DNA of 14,657 bases from an uncultured bacterium (GTDB lineage Bacteria; Hydrogenedentota; Hydrogenedentia; Hydrogenedentales; SLHB01): contig CALEZK010000059.1 of the NCBI GenBank assembly GCA_937928585.1, positions 1-14,657 of the forward strand, written 5' to 3'. A program made the position numbers and the translations under genes. The notes beneath the pieces are model-generated. The model searched no databases. It saw nothing but the letters and a program-made list of their open reading frames with translations, and had not been told where the DNA came from. Of this stretch, positions 6,820 through 13,823 are shown in pieces (position 1 is the stretch's first letter; each line of letters opens with the position of its first letter).

Positions 6820-7541
6820 GGCTTAACGCAACAGTCCTGGTGGCCTTTCTAGCAATCGCCGCGATTGCCCTGCCCGTGTTCGCCCAGCCCGAAGGCGGTC
6901 CTCCGCCACCACCGGGACCGCGCGAAGAAGGCGGCCCGCGTCCGCCTCGCCCGGACGATCACCGCCGCGACGGAAATCGTCCCGATTCGAATTCAATGAG
7001 TGACGACGAGATTCACGAATTGGTCAGTACGATCATTATGGTGCGCATCTCGCGCAATCTTGAGTTGAATGACGAGCAGACCGTGCTTCTCGTGCGCAAC
7101 CTTCAAGACATGCGCGAGAAGATCTCCGGCTTGTATCGCGAACGCGAACGCACCTATAAGGAAATGCGCGCGCTATCGGAGAATACGGAAGCGACTGACG
7201 AGGAATTGAGCGCGAAACTCGAACAGATGATGGAACTCGATCAGAAACGCTCGGACATCAAGCGCGAAGTCTTCGAACAGACCGCCGAGGGCATGTCGGT
7301 TAAGCAAAAGGCAAAGCTCTACGTCACGCTGCAGGAGTTCGAGTGGCAGATGCGCCGTCTCGTTCAGCGCGCGAAGGAAATGACTGACGAAGAGCTGCGC
7401 AAGATGCGCGATGAATGGGGCGAAGGCGGCAGGAACCCGGGCGATCACCCGCTGGTGCAGCAGTTCATGAAAAATCGCCGGCCCGATGGACCGCCTCCCG
7501 TAAAGCCGGAAAAAGAAGCCGCGGAAGCGCCGAAGCCGTAA
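6816..7541 (+). CDS. Exported helical Spy/CpxP-like protein of the sigma operon
   Basis: The 241-residue protein has a clear signal peptide (MRLNATVLVAFLAIAAIALP, predicted cleavage after VFA at residue 23). Next comes a proline-rich, charged linker (about 24-60, with PPPPPGPRE and RPPRPDD) and a long charged, helix-rich region at about 62-200. That region contains LELNDEQTVLLVRNL and MSVKQKAKLYVTLQEFEWQM, resembling the LTxxQ-type helical hairpins of Spy, CpxP, ZraP and CnrX periplasmic proteins. Such proteins sense or chaperone under envelope or metal stress. It overlaps the anti-sigma gene by four bases (ATGA), so it is the third gene of one operon and is likely part of the same signalling circuit. 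The C-terminus is again proline-rich (RPDGPPPVKPEKE). No cysteine or histidine metal cluster is visible, so metal sensing is only a possibility. Confidence 0.75.
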   Translation: MRLNATVLVAFLAIAAIALPVFAQPEGGPPPPPGPREEGGPRPPRPDDHRRDGNRPDSNSMSDDEIHELVSTIIMVRISRNLELNDEQTVLLVRNLQDMREKISGLYRERERTYKEMRALSENTEATDEELSAKLEQMMELDQKRSDIKREVFEQTAEGMSVKQKAKLYVTLQEFEWQMRRLVQRAKEMTDEELRKMRDEWGEGGRNPGDHPLVQQFMKNRRPDGPPPVKPEKEAAEAPKP

Positions 7542-7556
7542 GGCCCCGCCTTCTTT
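7512..7556. terminator. Possible bidirectional terminator hairpin between convergent genes
   Basis: AAAGAAGCCGCGG (7512-7524) is an imperfect inverse (11 of 13) of CCCCGCCTTCTTT (7544-7556). The small stem GCC-GTAA-GGC (7535-7544) lies inside. It spans the stop of the sigma operon and reaches the stop of mfd. Runs are A-rich on one side and T-rich on the other, so it could end transcripts from both directions, although the T-tract is interrupted. Confidence 0.35.
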
Positions 7557-10500
7557 ACGAATCTTCCAGCAGCGCCTTTAGCAAGCGCTGCGCCGTCGTT
7601 ATCACCGCGTTGTCATCTCCGGAGTCTTCCACCGCGCACGTAATCGACGGCGTGTCTTTCCATGCAAAGGTAACGCGATTGCCGAACGCGTGCGTGAGCA
7701 TTTCGCGCCGGCCGCGTTCAAGCTGACGCCCTGTTTCCAGCTCTACCGTTACGCCAGCCTTTCCGCCGACTATGCGCTTCGCGCCAACATCGGCGCCGAG
7801 CGCGCGCACGCGCATGACCTCCAGCAACCTGCGGACGGGCGTGGGCGGCTCCCCGAATCGATCCTTGAGCTCAGAGAGCATCTCCGCGACTTCGTCTTCG
7901 TTCTGCAAGCCCGCGATACGTTTGTACAACGTGATCTTCTGCGATTCCGAAGTCACATACGACTCGGGGATATACGCCTCCGAAGCGATCTCGAACAGTG
8001 GCAAGCGGCGCATGCGGCTGGGCTCGCCTTTGATCTCCGCGACAGCTTCCGCAACAAGCTGCGTGTACGTGTCGAAACCTACCGTGGCGATGTGGCCATG
8101 CTGATCGCCGCCAAGCAGACTGCCCGCGCCGCGAATTTCCAGATCGCGCATTGCAATGCGAAACCCAGCGCCCAGCGTCGAAAACTCTTCCAGCGCCTTC
8201 AATCGCTTCTGCGCGTCTTCACTCAACGCGCGATCGCCCGGCACGAGAAGATACGCGAACGCGCGGTGCTTATAGCGGCCGACGCGACCGCGCAACTGGT
8301 ACAACTCCGCAAGACCGAAGTGATCCGCCTGATCGATAATGATGGTGTTCGCATTCGGTATGTCGATGCCGGAACCGATGATCGTCGTGCAGACGAGCAC
8401 ATCGAACTGTTTGTGGATGAACCCGGTCATGACGCGTTCGAGTTCTTTTTCGTTCATCTGTCCGTGGCCAACGCCGACCCGCGCCGTGGGCACCAGGCGC
8501 TGCACGAGTGTTGCCGCGCGATCAATCGTCTGCACGCGGTTATGCACATAGAAAACCTGGCCCTCGCGCGCGATCTCCCGTTTGATCGCCTCCTGAATCA
8601 GGTTCTCGTCGAAATCGGCGATGCACGTGTGAATCGGAAGCCGATCATTGGGCGCCGTATTGATCACGCTCATGTCGCGCACGCCCATGAGCGACATGTT
8701 CAGCGTGCGCGGAATTGGTGTCGCGCTGAGCGTCAGCACGTCCACCATTGTGCGCAACTGCTTCAGGCGCTCCTTATGCGCAACACCGAAGCGCTGCTCT
8801 TCATCGATGATGACAAGTCCGAGGTTCTTGAACTGAACATCTTTTGAAACGATCCGGTGCGTGCCAATTACAACATCCACCTCGCCGGATTTCATCTGCT
8901 CGATGACGACCTTCAGCTCCTTCGGGCTTCTGAACCGGCTGAGCATCTCCACCTTGATGGGATAATCCGCGAACCGCTCCGCAAAATTCAGATAGTGCTG
9001 TTCCGCGAGCACGGTCGTCGGCACCAACACCGCCACCTGCCTGCCGTCCATCACCGCTTTGAACGCCGCGCGCATCGCGACTTCCGTCTTGCCATATCCG
9101 ACATCGCCGCAGATCAACCGGTCCATAGGACGAAGCGACTGCATATCGCGCTTCACATCGAGAATCGCGCGCATCTGGTCTGGCGTTTCGTCATACTCGA
9201 AGGCGTCTTCAAACTCATTCTGCCAATGCGTATCGGGCGGATATGCGTGCCCCTCGCGGCTGTCGCGTTCTGCGTAGAGTTTCAGCAACTCTTCCGTCAT
9301 ATCGCGCACTGCCTTCTTCACGCGCGATTTGGTGCGCGCCCACGTCGCGCCGCCAAGCTTGTCCACCTTCGGCACCGCGCCATCGCCGCCGGTAAACTTC
9401 TGGATCATGTCGATGTGCGTTACGGGCACATAGACCTTGTCGCCGCCGGTATACTGCAACGCGAGGAAATCGCCGGCCTTGCCTTCGAATCGTTTCAGGC
9501 CGAGGTAGCGGCCGATGCCATGCTGATCGTGAACGATATAATCGCCTGATTTCAGATCGCCGAAAGTGGTGAGTGCCGTCCCCGCTTCAAAGCGACGCCG
9601 CGTGCGCCGCACGTAGTGCCTGCCGAACATTTCATGTTCGCTGAGCACTGCCAGTTTGGACTGCTGCACCACGAACCCGCCGCGCAAGCGGCCAATATCC
9701 ACGCGCAAATCAAATGCATCCTGACCGGGGCGATAGCCTTTCTCTTCCAGCAGTTCGTAAAGACGCTTCCGCTCGCCGGTGGTCGCGCATAACAGCACAA
9801 CGCAAAAGCCGTCGCGGTCCCACTGCTCGATCTGTTTCCAGAACGCCTCGCTCTGCCCCTGCCACCCGGTGATCGCGCCCATGTTCAATTGAACACGTTG
9901 CACGCCCTCCTCCGTGGCAAAAGGGACCTGCGCAATGCGCAGTTGCGCGCGCCTTGCGAAATACTTCTCCGCATCCTCCGCCGACATGATGTAGGGATTG
10001 TCGCCCAGTTGCGCGGCGATCTTTTTGGTTTCCTCGCGGATGGCGAGGGGTTCGTCCAACACGATGATGGCATCGTCCGGCAAATAATCCGTGAGCGGCA
10101 CCAGCGATGACTGCGCAATCAGTTGCGCCTTTTCCGAACGCGGAAGGATCGTTACCGCCCGCTCGTGGCCCACGCTGCGCTGTGTTTCCGGTTCGAAGCG
10201 CCGGATTGATTCGATCTCGTCGCCGAAAAACTCGACGCGATAGGGCAACTCGCTCGATATCGGAAAGACATCGAGGATGCCGCCGCGCACGCTCATCTGG
10301 CCGCGTTGCTCCACCATGAGCTCGCGGTCATACCCCAAATCCGACAACTGTTCGATCAGGGCTTCAAGGTCGCGCTCATCGCCCACCGCAAGCGTCACGG
10401 TATTGCGCGTCAACGTGTCCCGCGCGACAACGTACTGCAACAACGATCGAATCGGCGCCGCGATGCGTACCGGCTCGCCCGCTGCGCGCGCCGTCAATAT

Positions 10501-10806
10501 GCGCTTCAGCGTGTTCATCCGCTCCGCGACGATATCATCGGCGGGGGCCATTGCGTCGGAAGGCAACACTTCCCATGCCGGAAAGTGCATGCAGCGTTCG
10601 GGGTCGTCAAAGGTGAGGAGGTCTTCATAAGCCGCTTCCGCTTCCGCGCGGCCATGCGTGACGATGATCAGCGAGCGATCGCCGGCAGCCTGCAGCGCGG
10701 CCAAAGCCTTGCCGCTGCCCCAGGGCCCCACAATATCGGTGATCGAGCCGGACTTCAGCTTTAAATCAAGGCCAGAAAGTTTTGGAAGCGGTTTGGTGAG
10801 CGCCAT
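7555..10806 (-). CDS. mfd: Transcription-repair coupling factor
   Basis: The 1083-residue protein (about 1150 in E. coli) removes RNA polymerase stalled at DNA lesions and recruits UvrA for nucleotide excision repair. The N-terminal UvrB-like module begins with GPWGSGKA (27-34). The RNA-polymerase-interacting domain is near residues 413-480 (GDYIVHDQHGIGRYLGL, then GGDKVYVPV). The translocase motor follows: Walker A GDVGYGKTEVAMRAAF near 563-578, DEEQRFGV near 667, LTLSATPIPRTL, and the later motif GSGIDIPNANT. The translocation motif LEIRGAGSLLGGDQHGH is near 890. The C-terminal domain is RFGEPPTPVRRLL and the residues after it. The ATG start at 10806 has no clear ribosome-binding site. It stands alone: rpsD upstream ends in a terminator, and the convergent sigma operon ends 13 bases away. 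Confidence 0.98.
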   Translation of the reverse strand: MALTKPLPKLSGLDLKLKSGSITDIVGPWGSGKALAALQAAGDRSLIIVTHGRAEAEAAYEDLLTFDDPERCMHFPAWEVLPSDAMAPADDIVAERMNTLKRILTARAAGEPVRIAAPIRSLLQYVVARDTLTRNTVTLAVGDERDLEALIEQLSDLGYDRELMVEQRGQMSVRGGILDVFPISSELPYRVEFFGDEIESIRRFEPETQRSVGHERAVTILPRSEKAQLIAQSSLVPLTDYLPDDAIIVLDEPLAIREETKKIAAQLGDNPYIMSAEDAEKYFARRAQLRIAQVPFATEEGVQRVQLNMGAITGWQGQSEAFWKQIEQWDRDGFCVVLLCATTGERKRLYELLEEKGYRPGQDAFDLRVDIGRLRGGFVVQQSKLAVLSEHEMFGRHYVRRTRRRFEAGTALTTFGDLKSGDYIVHDQHGIGRYLGLKRFEGKAGDFLALQYTGGDKVYVPVTHIDMIQKFTGGDGAVPKVDKLGGATWARTKSRVKKAVRDMTEELLKLYAERDSREGHAYPPDTHWQNEFEDAFEYDETPDQMRAILDVKRDMQSLRPMDRLICGDVGYGKTEVAMRAAFKAVMDGRQVAVLVPTTVLAEQHYLNFAERFADYPIKVEMLSRFRSPKELKVVIEQMKSGEVDVVIGTHRIVSKDVQFKNLGLVIIDEEQRFGVAHKERLKQLRTMVDVLTLSATPIPRTLNMSLMGVRDMSVINTAPNDRLPIHTCIADFDENLIQEAIKREIAREGQVFYVHNRVQTIDRAATLVQRLVPTARVGVGHGQMNEKELERVMTGFIHKQFDVLVCTTIIGSGIDIPNANTIIIDQADHFGLAELYQLRGRVGRYKHRAFAYLLVPGDRALSEDAQKRLKALEEFSTLGAGFRIAMRDLEIRGAGSLLGGDQHGHIATVGFDTYTQLVAEAVAEIKGEPSRMRRLPLFEIASEAYIPESYVTSESQKITLYKRIAGLQNEDEVAEMLSELKDRFGEPPTPVRRLLEVMRVRALGADVGAKRIVGGKAGVTVELETGRQLERGRREMLTHAFGNRVTFAWKDTPSITCAVEDSGDDNAVITTAQRLLKALLEDS

Positions 10807-10891
10807 GATGATTCGTTTTTTTTCTGCCGGCTACAGCGCGATGAGGATCGCGCCGCGTACGGTTCAAAAGTATCGTAGTAGAGACTTGTCC

Positions 10892-10927
10892 AAAACAAAA
10901 AACGGGCGGACCCTTTCGGATCCGCCC
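10892..10927 (-). terminator. Intrinsic terminator of rpsD
   Basis: Read on the minus strand, GGGCGGATCC and GGGTCCGCCC form a 10-bp stem (one T-G wobble) closed by a GAAA tetraloop. A T-rich tract, TTTTTTGTTTT, follows at once. It lies 21 bases past the rpsD stop and is the clearest intrinsic terminator in the window. It separates rpsD transcription from mfd. Confidence 0.9.
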
Positions 10928-10948
10928 TGCAAAGAACCAGCGCTTGGG

Positions 10949-11557
10949 TTAGCGCGAGTAGAAACCGATAACGCCCGCGGTATCCGCTTTGAACGGAATC
11001 GTCTCCGCATTCGGCGTGGCCGTCATGCGGCCTTCAAAAGCATTCGCCGCCCGGTCGAGATAATCCGGCATCACCGCCGGCGGGTTCTCAACACCCGCGA
11101 TGATCGCCGGAATCTTGCGGCTCGTTTCGCGCACGGCGATCGTCATTCCCGGCTTCACGCGGAACGATGGGCGATCCACTTTCTTGCCGTCGATGCGAAT
11201 GTGACCGTGGTTGACCAACTGGCGCGCACCGGGAATCGTGTTTGCGAAACCGAGGCGGTACACGACGCAATCGAGACGCGACTCAAGCAACATCAACAGA
11301 TTCGTGCCGGTGACGCCGCCCATGCGCTGCGCTTCTTCAAAAGTGTTGCGCATCTGGCGTTCCAGCAACCCGTAATGCATGCGAATCTTCTGCTTGTCCA
11401 AAAGCTGTTGCCCGTACACCGAAGACTTCTTGCGGGCGCTCTGGCCGTGCTGGCCCGGAGCATAAGCGCGGCGGATGGACGGGCACTTGGGGCTACCCCA
11501 AATGCAGGAGCCCAATCGGCGGCAAAGTTTGTGTCTCGGTCCGGTGTACTTGGCCAT
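10949..11557 (-). CDS. rpsD: 30S ribosomal protein S4
   Basis: At 202 residues this is the normal length for S4, a primary 16S rRNA-binding protein that starts 30S assembly and helps keep decoding accurate. It opens MAKYTGPRHKLCRRLG, has the conserved AYAPGQHGQ (31-39) and the S4 RNA-binding domain from about 92 (SRLDCVVYRLGFA, then ARQLVNHGHIRIDGKKVDRP), and ends GFYSR. The N-terminal zinc-finger region is altered. Cysteines are at 12, 18 and 25, but histidine stands at position 9, where four-cysteine forms have a cysteine. The gene stands alone rather than in the alpha operon with rpsM, rpsK and rpoA. It has its own promoter, a leader of about 105 nt and an intrinsic terminator. Confidence 0.98.
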   Translation of the reverse strand: MAKYTGPRHKLCRRLGSCIWGSPKCPSIRRAYAPGQHGQSARKKSSVYGQQLLDKQKIRMHYGLLERQMRNTFEEAQRMGGVTGTNLLMLLESRLDCVVYRLGFANTIPGARQLVNHGHIRIDGKKVDRPSFRVKPGMTIAVRETSRKIPAIIAGVENPPAVMPDYLDRAANAFEGRMTATPNAETIPFKADTAGVIGFYSR

Positions 11558-12005
11558 AACCCTTTATCATTCCTTTAGTTGGCTTTGTTTGCCCATTCCA
11601 GGGCCTTGTTGTGCTTGGACCGCCCAAACAGACATACCCCAACCGGATACGGCGGTCGCCAAGTCCGATACTGTAGCGCATTTCCGCGCTCCATGTCAAA
11701 CACCAAAGCGCCTGCGGAACGGGAAAGGATTTGTGTGGTGGCGCTGGGGCCGGCATCTCGGCGACGCCCCCCCGTTGGCGTTTATTGGCTACTGTCGCAC
11801 GGGCTTTACTCGGTAGGCCGCCTTCTTCCAGATGCGGCGGGGAGGATTTACCACACATACTCGAAGGACACAAAGAATTCGGGGGAAGTCCTAACCACGG
11901 GGAGCACTTGGGAGGAGGTGCTCCAGCGCACCGCCGATCCTGTTGAATGAACAAGCGAGATGTCCGTGCATTCGTTCTTCTACCCCGGCGGGGGGCGGGA
12001 AAGAC
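11558..12005. other. Intergenic region: rpsD leader and promoter, then non-coding sequence with hairpins
   Basis: From the rpsD start outward it holds the rpsD leader (to about 11663) and promoter (11670-11699). About 300 bases with no supportable gene follow, before the stop of the Bro-N gene. Several inverted repeats are present. The best is GGAGCAC (11901-11907) with GTGCTCC (11918-11924), a 7-bp stem with a 10-base loop. Others are ACGCC/GGCGT near 11764-11781 and CCGCC/GGCGG near 11819-11840. None has a T-run. A plus-strand open frame (11579-11950) shows no recognisable domain, and I do not call it. Confidence 0.5.
11670..11699 (-). promoter_or_regulatory. Sigma-70 promoter of rpsD
   Basis: On the minus strand, a perfect -35 TTGACA (11699-11694) and TACAGT (11675-11670, 4/6 match to TATAAT) are 18 bases apart. 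Transcription would start near 11663, about 105 bases before the rpsD ATG. A leader of that length is long enough to fold and could carry S4 autoregulation, as is known for some stand-alone rpsD genes. Confidence 0.6.
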
Positions 12006-12869
12006 TCACTCGCGCTCATCGGTCTTTGCCGTGATGTTTTTTTTCGGTTGTTTTGTGGGCAGAAAATTCTCTCCGGTCACCACGCGCCTGCCCGTTTTCT
12101 GCTCAAGATCGAGACGCGCTTTCTTGGCGATTCCCCCGCCTTTTTTTCCTGCGTCTGCGTTCTCAGTCATTCCGGTGGCGTCTACGCTCTCGGCTATTTG
12201 ACGGGTGGAAAGCTCCGCCAAGGCGGTAAAGATAAGCTCCGCCTCGCTCATGTGATCCCGCAGGTTTTGGGCCTTGAGTCCCTTGATTTCCTTGTGTTCT
12301 TTAACGGAAACGCCGCTCCATTCGTTATGGATGATATTGGTCAGAATCGCGAATTCCTTTTCGCCCTTGATCTCGTGGTTCTTCCAGTAGTCCGTAAGCT
12401 TGTTACGGGTTTCCTGGCCCATCATGCGCTGTTGAATCCATTTTTCGCTCCGGCCGTGCTGCCGCCAGTATTCTCGCGCGCGGTCGAGGGAGCGGGCCGG
12501 ATCGTTCATATCCTGAATGCGCTCGTAGCCAACTTTCGCCAGCCAGAGCTTGATCGGCTCGGCCCTGGGACTGGGAACGGACTGGATAATGCGCAGTAGG
12601 GTCTCCGGATCGGCGCAATCTGTAAACCGCATCTTTCCGTCCTCGGCAACAAGTTTCAACCGGTTACAATTTGTAACCGATTGGCTGCCTTCCTTCTTCA
12701 GGCGGTTTTTCAGGACTTTCCAGTAGTTGCGCGCAGCCTGGAAATCCCGTTGCTGAATCAACGCCGCGATGATGTCCACGACGGAAAACAGCCAAGTCTC
12801 GGATTCTGTGTCGTACACCCTGCGAATCCGGTAATTCTCGAATACGGCTAACGCCTGATCCTTGGTCAT
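12006..12869 (-). CDS. Bro-N domain protein, phage antirepressor/DinD-like
   Basis: The N-terminal half (about 1-115) is a Bro-N-type domain: VFENYRIRRVYD, WLFSVVDIIAALIQ, YWKVLKNRLKKEG, then FTDCADPETLLRIIQSVPSP and WLAKVG. The rest has YWRQHGRSEKWIQQRMMGQE (134-153), NIIHNEWSGVSVKEHK (178-193), and LRDHMSEAELIFTALAE (203-219). The last parts resemble the C-terminal half of E. coli DinD, a DNA-damage-inducible inhibitor of RecA, and the tail is lysine-rich. Relatives are phage antirepressors or DNA-damage-associated proteins of mostly unknown role. GGAG seven bases before the ATG supports the start. No other phage gene is present here, so it is an orphan. It starts 83 bases after the glycosyltransferase stop on the same strand, so the two could share a transcript. 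The family assignment is firm, but its function in this cell is unknown. Confidence 0.88.
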   Translation of the reverse strand: MTKDQALAVFENYRIRRVYDTESETWLFSVVDIIAALIQQRDFQAARNYWKVLKNRLKKEGSQSVTNCNRLKLVAEDGKMRFTDCADPETLLRIIQSVPSPRAEPIKLWLAKVGYERIQDMNDPARSLDRAREYWRQHGRSEKWIQQRMMGQETRNKLTDYWKNHEIKGEKEFAILTNIIHNEWSGVSVKEHKEIKGLKAQNLRDHMSEAELIFTALAELSTRQIAESVDATGMTENADAGKKGGGIAKKARLDLEQKTGRRVVTGENFLPTKQPKKNITAKTDERE

Positions 12870-12952
12870 GTTTCATCTCCATCGGACGCACAGTGGACTC
12901 AACAAACGCGATCTCGTCTTTGGCATGCTGAGCCCAATGTATCACACGCAAT

Positions 12953-13705
12953 TTACGCTGTCCTTTGCAGATTCCACAGCTTTGCGTATTTGGTGAAGAC
13001 GGAAAAGGCGGCCAGGCCGCAGAGGACTGCGCCGTGGTGGCCGTCCTGGAAGCCTCGGCGGAGAATGTACATCTTAATGAATCGGGCGGCGGGGCGGAGG
13101 GTCAGATCAAGCAGGGTGGCGCGTTTGCCGCGGTCGTAGAGGTCTTGGGCGGACCAAGTCGTGAAGCGTTGGAAGGTGGCGAAGTATTCTTCGAAGTTGC
13201 GTTTGTCGTCGTGGTACATGACCTGGTCGATACGGCCGAGGGTGCCGTCGATGTCGATGGTGGCGTGGACGCGTTGCTCGCGGTAGCGGCCTTTCTTTGT
13301 GCGGAAGAGGCGGACGTTGTAATCGCGGTCCCACCCGCAGTGCTGGATGAGTTTGCCGAAGAACCACGACATGCGTTTTATCTTGTAGCCGTCGTTGCTT
13401 GCTGGGTCGGCGATGATTTCCTTGATGCGCGCTGTAAGTTCTGGGGAGAGCCATTCGTCGGCATCGAGCACGAGTGTCCAATCCGTCTCGATCTGAGGAA
13501 TTGCCCAATTACACTGCGCCGCCTTGTTTACGTATTCGTGCACAACGACGTGGTTCGAATACTGTCGCGCGACCTCGTCCGATCCGTCCGATGTTTTCGG
13601 GTCGACCACGCAAAACACGTCATCCGCCCAGCGCACGCTTTCGAGGCAGCGCGGCAGCCGGTCGCCAGCATTGGGAATGAGAATAAGAACGGTGACGGTG
13701 CTCAT
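12953..13705 (-). CDS. Family 2 glycosyltransferase, WaaE/KdtX-like (LPS core type)
   Basis: The 250-residue protein is a GT-A-fold, family 2 glycosyltransferase close to the WaaE/KdtX beta-1,4-glucosyltransferase subgroup, which decorates the LPS inner core in the cytoplasm. Visible features are LESVRWADDVFCVVDPKTSDG (shown in part: LESVRWADDV, 21-30), then WTLVLDADEWLSPEL (76-90) with the metal- and nucleotide-binding DADE at 81-84. It also has WDRDYNVRLFRTKKGRY and QRVHATIDIDG, as in WaaE relatives. The opening reads LILIPNAGDRLPRCLESV, where most relatives have a KNE or YNE acidic motif after the first strand, so this site is unusual. The ATG start has no clear ribosome-binding site. Substrate and acceptor cannot be fixed from sequence. 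Confidence 0.88.
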   Translation of the reverse strand: MSTVTVLILIPNAGDRLPRCLESVRWADDVFCVVDPKTSDGSDEVARQYSNHVVVHEYVNKAAQCNWAIPQIETDWTLVLDADEWLSPELTARIKEIIADPASNDGYKIKRMSWFFGKLIQHCGWDRDYNVRLFRTKKGRYREQRVHATIDIDGTLGRIDQVMYHDDKRNFEEYFATFQRFTTWSAQDLYDRGKRATLLDLTLRPAARFIKMYILRRGFQDGHHGAVLCGLAAFSVFTKYAKLWNLQRTA

Positions 13706-13778
13706 GTGCGACTATGTTCGCAGCATCCGCGCGGCCAATCAATTCGCGCCGCGTGGTGGCCCCAGCACGCGTATGTTC

Positions 13779-13816
13779 CATGGGCGCAGGCTTTTGCTCT
13801 CGCGCCTGCGCCCATG
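13779..13816 (-). repeat. Strong 13-bp hairpin downstream of the TIM-barrel gene
   Basis: CATGGGCGCAGGC (13779-13791) and GCCTGCGCCCATG (13804-13816) are perfect inverses with a 12-base spacer. It begins eight bases after the stop of the minus-strand TIM-barrel gene and lies upstream of the glycosyltransferase. No T-run follows in the minus direction, so it is either a weak terminator or a transcript-stabilising or processing hairpin. Confidence 0.6.
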
Positions 13817-13823
13817 TCTGGCA

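Noticed and set aside
7690..8847. Long plus-strand open frame (385 codons) opposite mfd
   Set aside because: It is wholly antisense to the conserved mfd helicase core. Its arginine-, alanine- and histidine-rich product has no recognisable domain, which is typical of shadow frames in GC-rich genes.
8857..9549. Plus-strand open frame of 230 codons opposite mfd
   Set aside because: It is antisense to the mfd translocase region, has the same shadow character and lacks domain motifs.
11579..11950. Plus-strand open frame of 123 codons in the rpsD upstream region
   Set aside because: It crosses the rpsD leader and promoter on the opposite strand, has no convincing ribosome-binding site and no recognisable domain.
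12664..12951. Minus-strand frame starting upstream of the Bro-N gene
   Set aside because: Its first 28 codons look coding-like, but it then overlaps the Bro-N gene in another frame with no domain. A leader peptide is conceivable but not supported.
13555..13567. tRNA-like GGTTCGAAT T-loop string
   Set aside because: It lies inside the glycosyltransferase gene, and no acceptor, D or anticodon arms can be built around it.
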